8,696 bases of DNA from assembly GCA_938038825.1 (NCBI GenBank), contig CALHST010000091.1, positions 1-8,696 on the forward strand, in the 5' to 3' direction. Source of the DNA: an uncultured Paracoccaceae bacterium. Lineage in GTDB: Bacteria; Pseudomonadota; Alphaproteobacteria; Rhodobacterales; Rhodobacteraceae. Shown one piece after another: positions 6,335 to 8,696 of this stretch (position 1 is the first letter of the stretch; every line of letters starts with the position of its first letter). The position numbers and the translations under genes were made by a program. The notes beneath the pieces were generated by a model. That model made no database searches. It was not told where the DNA came from and saw nothing but the letters and a program-made list of their open reading frames with translations.

Positions 6335-7596
6335 CAGGCCACGCGGCGCTCCTGCAAAGCTTCCATGGTCGGCGCGCTTTCAACAGGACCATAAAGAGCC
6401 ATGGCAGCCGGGGCGTTTTGCACAATCTGGGCCGCAAAATCACGCACATCGCCAGTTGTCACCGCGTCAATGCGTGCGACGGTTTCTTCCAGATTGGGAA
6501 CCCGTCCCCAAATTTGAACCATCCGCGCCAAACGTTCCGCGCGATTTCCTGGGCTTTCAAGACCCATCAACAATCCGGCTTTCATCTGTGCCCGGGCCCG
6601 CGCCACTTCTGCGGCAGACATATCGTCAGTGGCGCGTTTCATCTCATCAATACTCAGTTCCGCCAATTCTGGAAGTTGCTCACCCGACGTACCAGAGTAG
6701 ATCGTGATCATACCTGTATCGGCATAGGCACCAGCTTGCGCAAAAATCGTATAGCACAGCCCACGATTTTCGCGGATTTCTTGGAATAATCGTGACGACA
6801 TACCCCCACCCAGGATCGACGCATAGACTTGCGCCACATAGATCGCATCATCCCGGTAACCGGGGCTTTCAAAGGCTAATGCGAAATGGGCTTGCTCCAG
6901 CCCTTTGACACGGCGCACTTCACCGCCCGCAAAACGCGCAAGATCTGCATCTTTCTGACCCTGTTTGTTCAAATGGCCAAAAAGCTGTTCTGCCACCAGA
7001 CACAGCGCGTCATGATCGACAGCGCCGGCGGCTGCCAAGATCATCTGTTCAGGGCCATAGTTTTCTGACACAAAACCCGCCAAATCATCGCGGGAAAAGG
7101 CACTGACCCGTTCCGTTGGACCAAGGATGGTGCGTCCAATGGGTTGTTCGGGATACGCTTTTTCTTGCAGCCAATCAAAGATCACATCATCGGGTGTGTC
7201 CAAGGATTGACCAATCTCTTGCAAGATCACACCCCGCTCCACTTCAATCTCGTTTGGATCGAAAACGGGATTCAGCAGAATGTCTGCCAGAACATCGACC
7301 GCCAAGGGAACATCAGCCTCAAGCACACGGGCATAGTAAGCAGTGACTTCGCGAGAGGTATAGGCATTGATGTACCCCCCCACATCTTCAATCGCCTCTG
7401 CAATCTGCAATGAGGTGCGCTTTGCAGTCCCTTTAAACGCCATATGTTCCAGAAAATGGGCAATGCCGTTTTGTTCGACGCGCTCGTTGCGCGCACCCGC
7501 CGTCACCCAAATCCCAACACTTGCCGAAGCAAGCCCCGGCATATGTTCCGTTACAACGCGAAAGCCGTTCGACAGCGTATGGGTTTTAACAGTCAC
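6334..7596 (-). CDS. M16-family zinc peptidase (processing-peptidase beta-like)
   Basis: A 420-residue metallopeptidase of the M16 family, close in design to the beta subunit of mitochondrial processing peptidase and bacterial YmxG/PepR-type proteins. The inverted zinc motif HFLEH is at 47-51, with catalytic Glu50. Glu127 lies 76 residues after His51, the family spacing for the third zinc ligand, and Glu120 is the other conserved Glu of that helix. NAYTSREVTAYYARV (77-91) and the later RGLCYTIFAQAGAYADTG block are typical of this subgroup; the Arg-Tyr pair there helps bind substrate in the family. There is no signal peptide, so it is probably cytoplasmic. Length matches single-unit M16 proteins. 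The start is GTG at 7596, overlapping the thrC stop by 4 bp (GTGA), with AAAGGGA at 7607-7613 ten bases upstream. The family's N-terminal pattern begins here. Likely targets are small peptides or targeting sequences; no specific substrate is inferable. Confidence 0.95.
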   Translation of the reverse strand: MTVKTHTLSNGFRVVTEHMPGLASASVGIWVTAGARNERVEQNGIAHFLEHMAFKGTAKRTSLQIAEAIEDVGGYINAYTSREVTAYYARVLEADVPLAVDVLADILLNPVFDPNEIEVERGVILQEIGQSLDTPDDVIFDWLQEKAYPEQPIGRTILGPTERVSAFSRDDLAGFVSENYGPEQMILAAAGAVDHDALCLVAEQLFGHLNKQGQKDADLARFAGGEVRRVKGLEQAHFALAFESPGYRDDAIYVAQVYASILGGGMSSRLFQEIRENRGLCYTIFAQAGAYADTGMITIYSGTSGEQLPELAELSIDEMKRATDDMSAAEVARARAQMKAGLLMGLESPGNRAERLARMVQIWGRVPNLEETVARIDAVTTGDVRDFAAQIVQNAPAAMALYGPVESAPTMEALQERRVA

Positions 7597-8696
7597 GCAG
7601 AGATATTCCCTTTAATGTGGGCTTTCAAAGCCTCTAGATCGTTCGGCACGTTTGTCAGTCGCTCTGATCGCTCATACAGATCAGCCATGCGAGAGGGAAG
7701 AGGCGGTCGTATCCCTGTGGCCGCTTCCACGGCATCCGGGAATTTAGCAGGGTGCGCGGTCGCAAGCGTGATCATGGGGGTTGCGGTATCGGGCCGTTCC
7801 TGCGCCACTTTCACCCCCACGGCCGAGTGCGGGCAAAGCAGTTCACCCGTCTCTGCCAGCGATGCTGTAATCTGTGCCGAAGTTTCAGCCTCGGATGCAC
7901 GTCCTGACAAATAGGTTTCCTGCAAAGCTTGCATGGCACCTTGGCTGATATCAAACCCACCCTCACCCAGTTCAGACATCAATTGCGACACGGCAGCGCC
8001 ATCGCGATTATAGGCGTCAAACAAGGCCCGTTCGAAATTCGACGACACCTGAATGTCCATGGACGGGCTGATCGAGGGGATCGTATCGCCCTTGTGGTAC
8101 CCCTGCCCGCTGAGCGCGCGGTGCAAAATGTCATTCTGGTTGGTGGCAACCACCAGTTTGTCCACGGGCAAACCCATGGATTTCGCGATGTATCCTGCGA
8201 AGATGTCGCCAAAATTTCCTGTGGGCACTGTGAAACTAACGGCGCGATGTGGCGCGCCGACAGACACTGCAGACGAGAAGTAATAGACGACTTGCGCCAA
8301 AACCCGTGCCCAGTTGATCGAATTCACGCCCGCCAATTTCACGCCATCGCGGAACTCAAAATCATTGAACATATCCTTAAGGCGCGCCTGACAATCATCA
8401 AAATCCCCATCCAGCGCCAACGCATGCACATTCGAGGCCGTTGGCGTGGTCATCTGGCGGCGTTGCACTTCGGAGACACGCCCATGGGGGTAAAGGATAA
8501 ACACATCCACATTGTCCAAGCCTTGAAACGCTTCGATTGCAGCAGAACCTGTATCACCGGAGGTTGCACCAACAATGGTCACGCGGTCCCCGCGTTTCGC
8601 CAATGCAGCTTGGAACAATTGACCAATAAGCTGCATCGCGAAGTCTTTGAAGGCCAGTGTGGGGCCGTGGAACAGCTCCAAAAGGAAGTGTCCCTG
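7593..8696 (-). CDS. thrC: Threonine synthase, N-terminus cut by window edge
   Basis: A PLP-dependent enzyme that converts O-phospho-L-homoserine and water to L-threonine and phosphate, the last step of threonine synthesis, in the cytoplasm. The visible part is 367 residues plus the TGA stop. It opens inside the active-site region: LELFHGPTLAFKDFAMQ, where the Lys at visible residue 17 (codon 8646-8648) is the PLP Schiff-base lysine. GATSGDTGSAA (43-53) is the loop that binds the PLP phosphate. SINWARVLAQVVYYF, PTGNFGDIFAGY and ATNQNDILHR follow in the order seen in long-form bacterial ThrC proteins, such as those of E. coli and proteobacteria generally. Full-length members have about 460 residues, so around 95 N-terminal residues lie beyond position 8696. 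The in-frame TTG at 8681 is an internal Leu codon, not a start. It overlaps the M16 peptidase gene by 4 bp and heads the visible operon. Confidence 0.96.
   Translation of the reverse strand, partial: QGHFLLELFHGPTLAFKDFAMQLIGQLFQAALAKRGDRVTIVGATSGDTGSAAIEAFQGLDNVDVFILYPHGRVSEVQRRQMTTPTASNVHALALDGDFDDCQARLKDMFNDFEFRDGVKLAGVNSINWARVLAQVVYYFSSAVSVGAPHRAVSFTVPTGNFGDIFAGYIAKSMGLPVDKLVVATNQNDILHRALSGQGYHKGDTIPSISPSMDIQVSSNFERALFDAYNRDGAAVSQLMSELGEGGFDISQGAMQALQETYLSGRASEAETSAQITASLAETGELLCPHSAVGVKVAQERPDTATPMITLATAHPAKFPDAVEAATGIRPPLPSRMADLYERSERLTNVPNDLEALKAHIKGNISA

Noticed and set aside
8679..8681. TTG at 8681 as the start of threonine synthase
   Set aside because: The frame stays open to the window edge, and the codons before it continue the conserved ThrC sequence (QGHFLLELFHGP), so the TTG is an internal Leu.
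1..8696. Mobile element, CRISPR array, tRNA or defence system
   Set aside because: No transposase or integrase motifs, no regularly spaced direct repeats, no tRNA cloverleaf and no toxin/antitoxin-like pair were found. The genes are compact housekeeping or metabolic types in one orientation.

Overview
The window looks like chromosomal DNA of an alphaproteobacterium, most likely of the Rhodobacteraceae (Roseobacter-type). This is judged from protein character, the run thrC / M16 peptidase / GNAT acetyltransferase, and moderately GC-rich coding DNA with frequent GTG starts. No ribosomal RNA or other marker is present, so the placement is inference.

Every supported gene lies on the minus strand and transcription runs from high to low coordinates. 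Eight protein genes fill about 96% of the window, and two are cut by its edges. In order of transcription: threonine synthase thrC (N-terminus missing), an M16 zinc peptidase, a RimJ-like GNAT acetyltransferase, a 211-bp gap, an exported metallo-beta-lactamase-fold hydrolase, a GlcD/D-2-hydroxyglutarate-dehydrogenase-like FAD oxidoreductase, an 87-bp gap, a YmdB-family metallophosphoesterase, an EamA/DMT transporter, and an SLC13-type permease with two RCK_C domains (C-terminus missing).

The layout suggests two or three transcription units. thrC, the peptidase and the acetyltransferase overlap (4 bp and 1 bp) and are almost certainly co-transcribed and translationally coupled. The hydrolase and the FAD oxidoreductase are 38 bp apart and form a likely second unit after the 211-bp gap. 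The phosphoesterase, the DMT transporter (4-bp overlap) and the SLC13 permease (41-bp gap) follow. The 87-bp gap before the phosphoesterase may or may not contain a promoter.

The units do not form one obvious pathway. thrC makes threonine, and the peptidase and acetyltransferase are probably protein-processing or protein-modifying partners in a conserved neighbourhood. The hydrolase/oxidoreductase pair could act on related hydroxy-acid compounds, but this is not shown by sequence. The last three genes pair a cyclic-nucleotide phosphodiesterase-like enzyme with two inner-membrane transporters.

I found no mobile element, CRISPR array, RNA gene, phage or defence system, and no clear undescribed system. 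The points most worth a second look are altered metal-site residues in the exported hydrolase, an altered substrate-site residue in the FAD enzyme, and an Asn-to-Asp change at a metal ligand of the YmdB-family protein.
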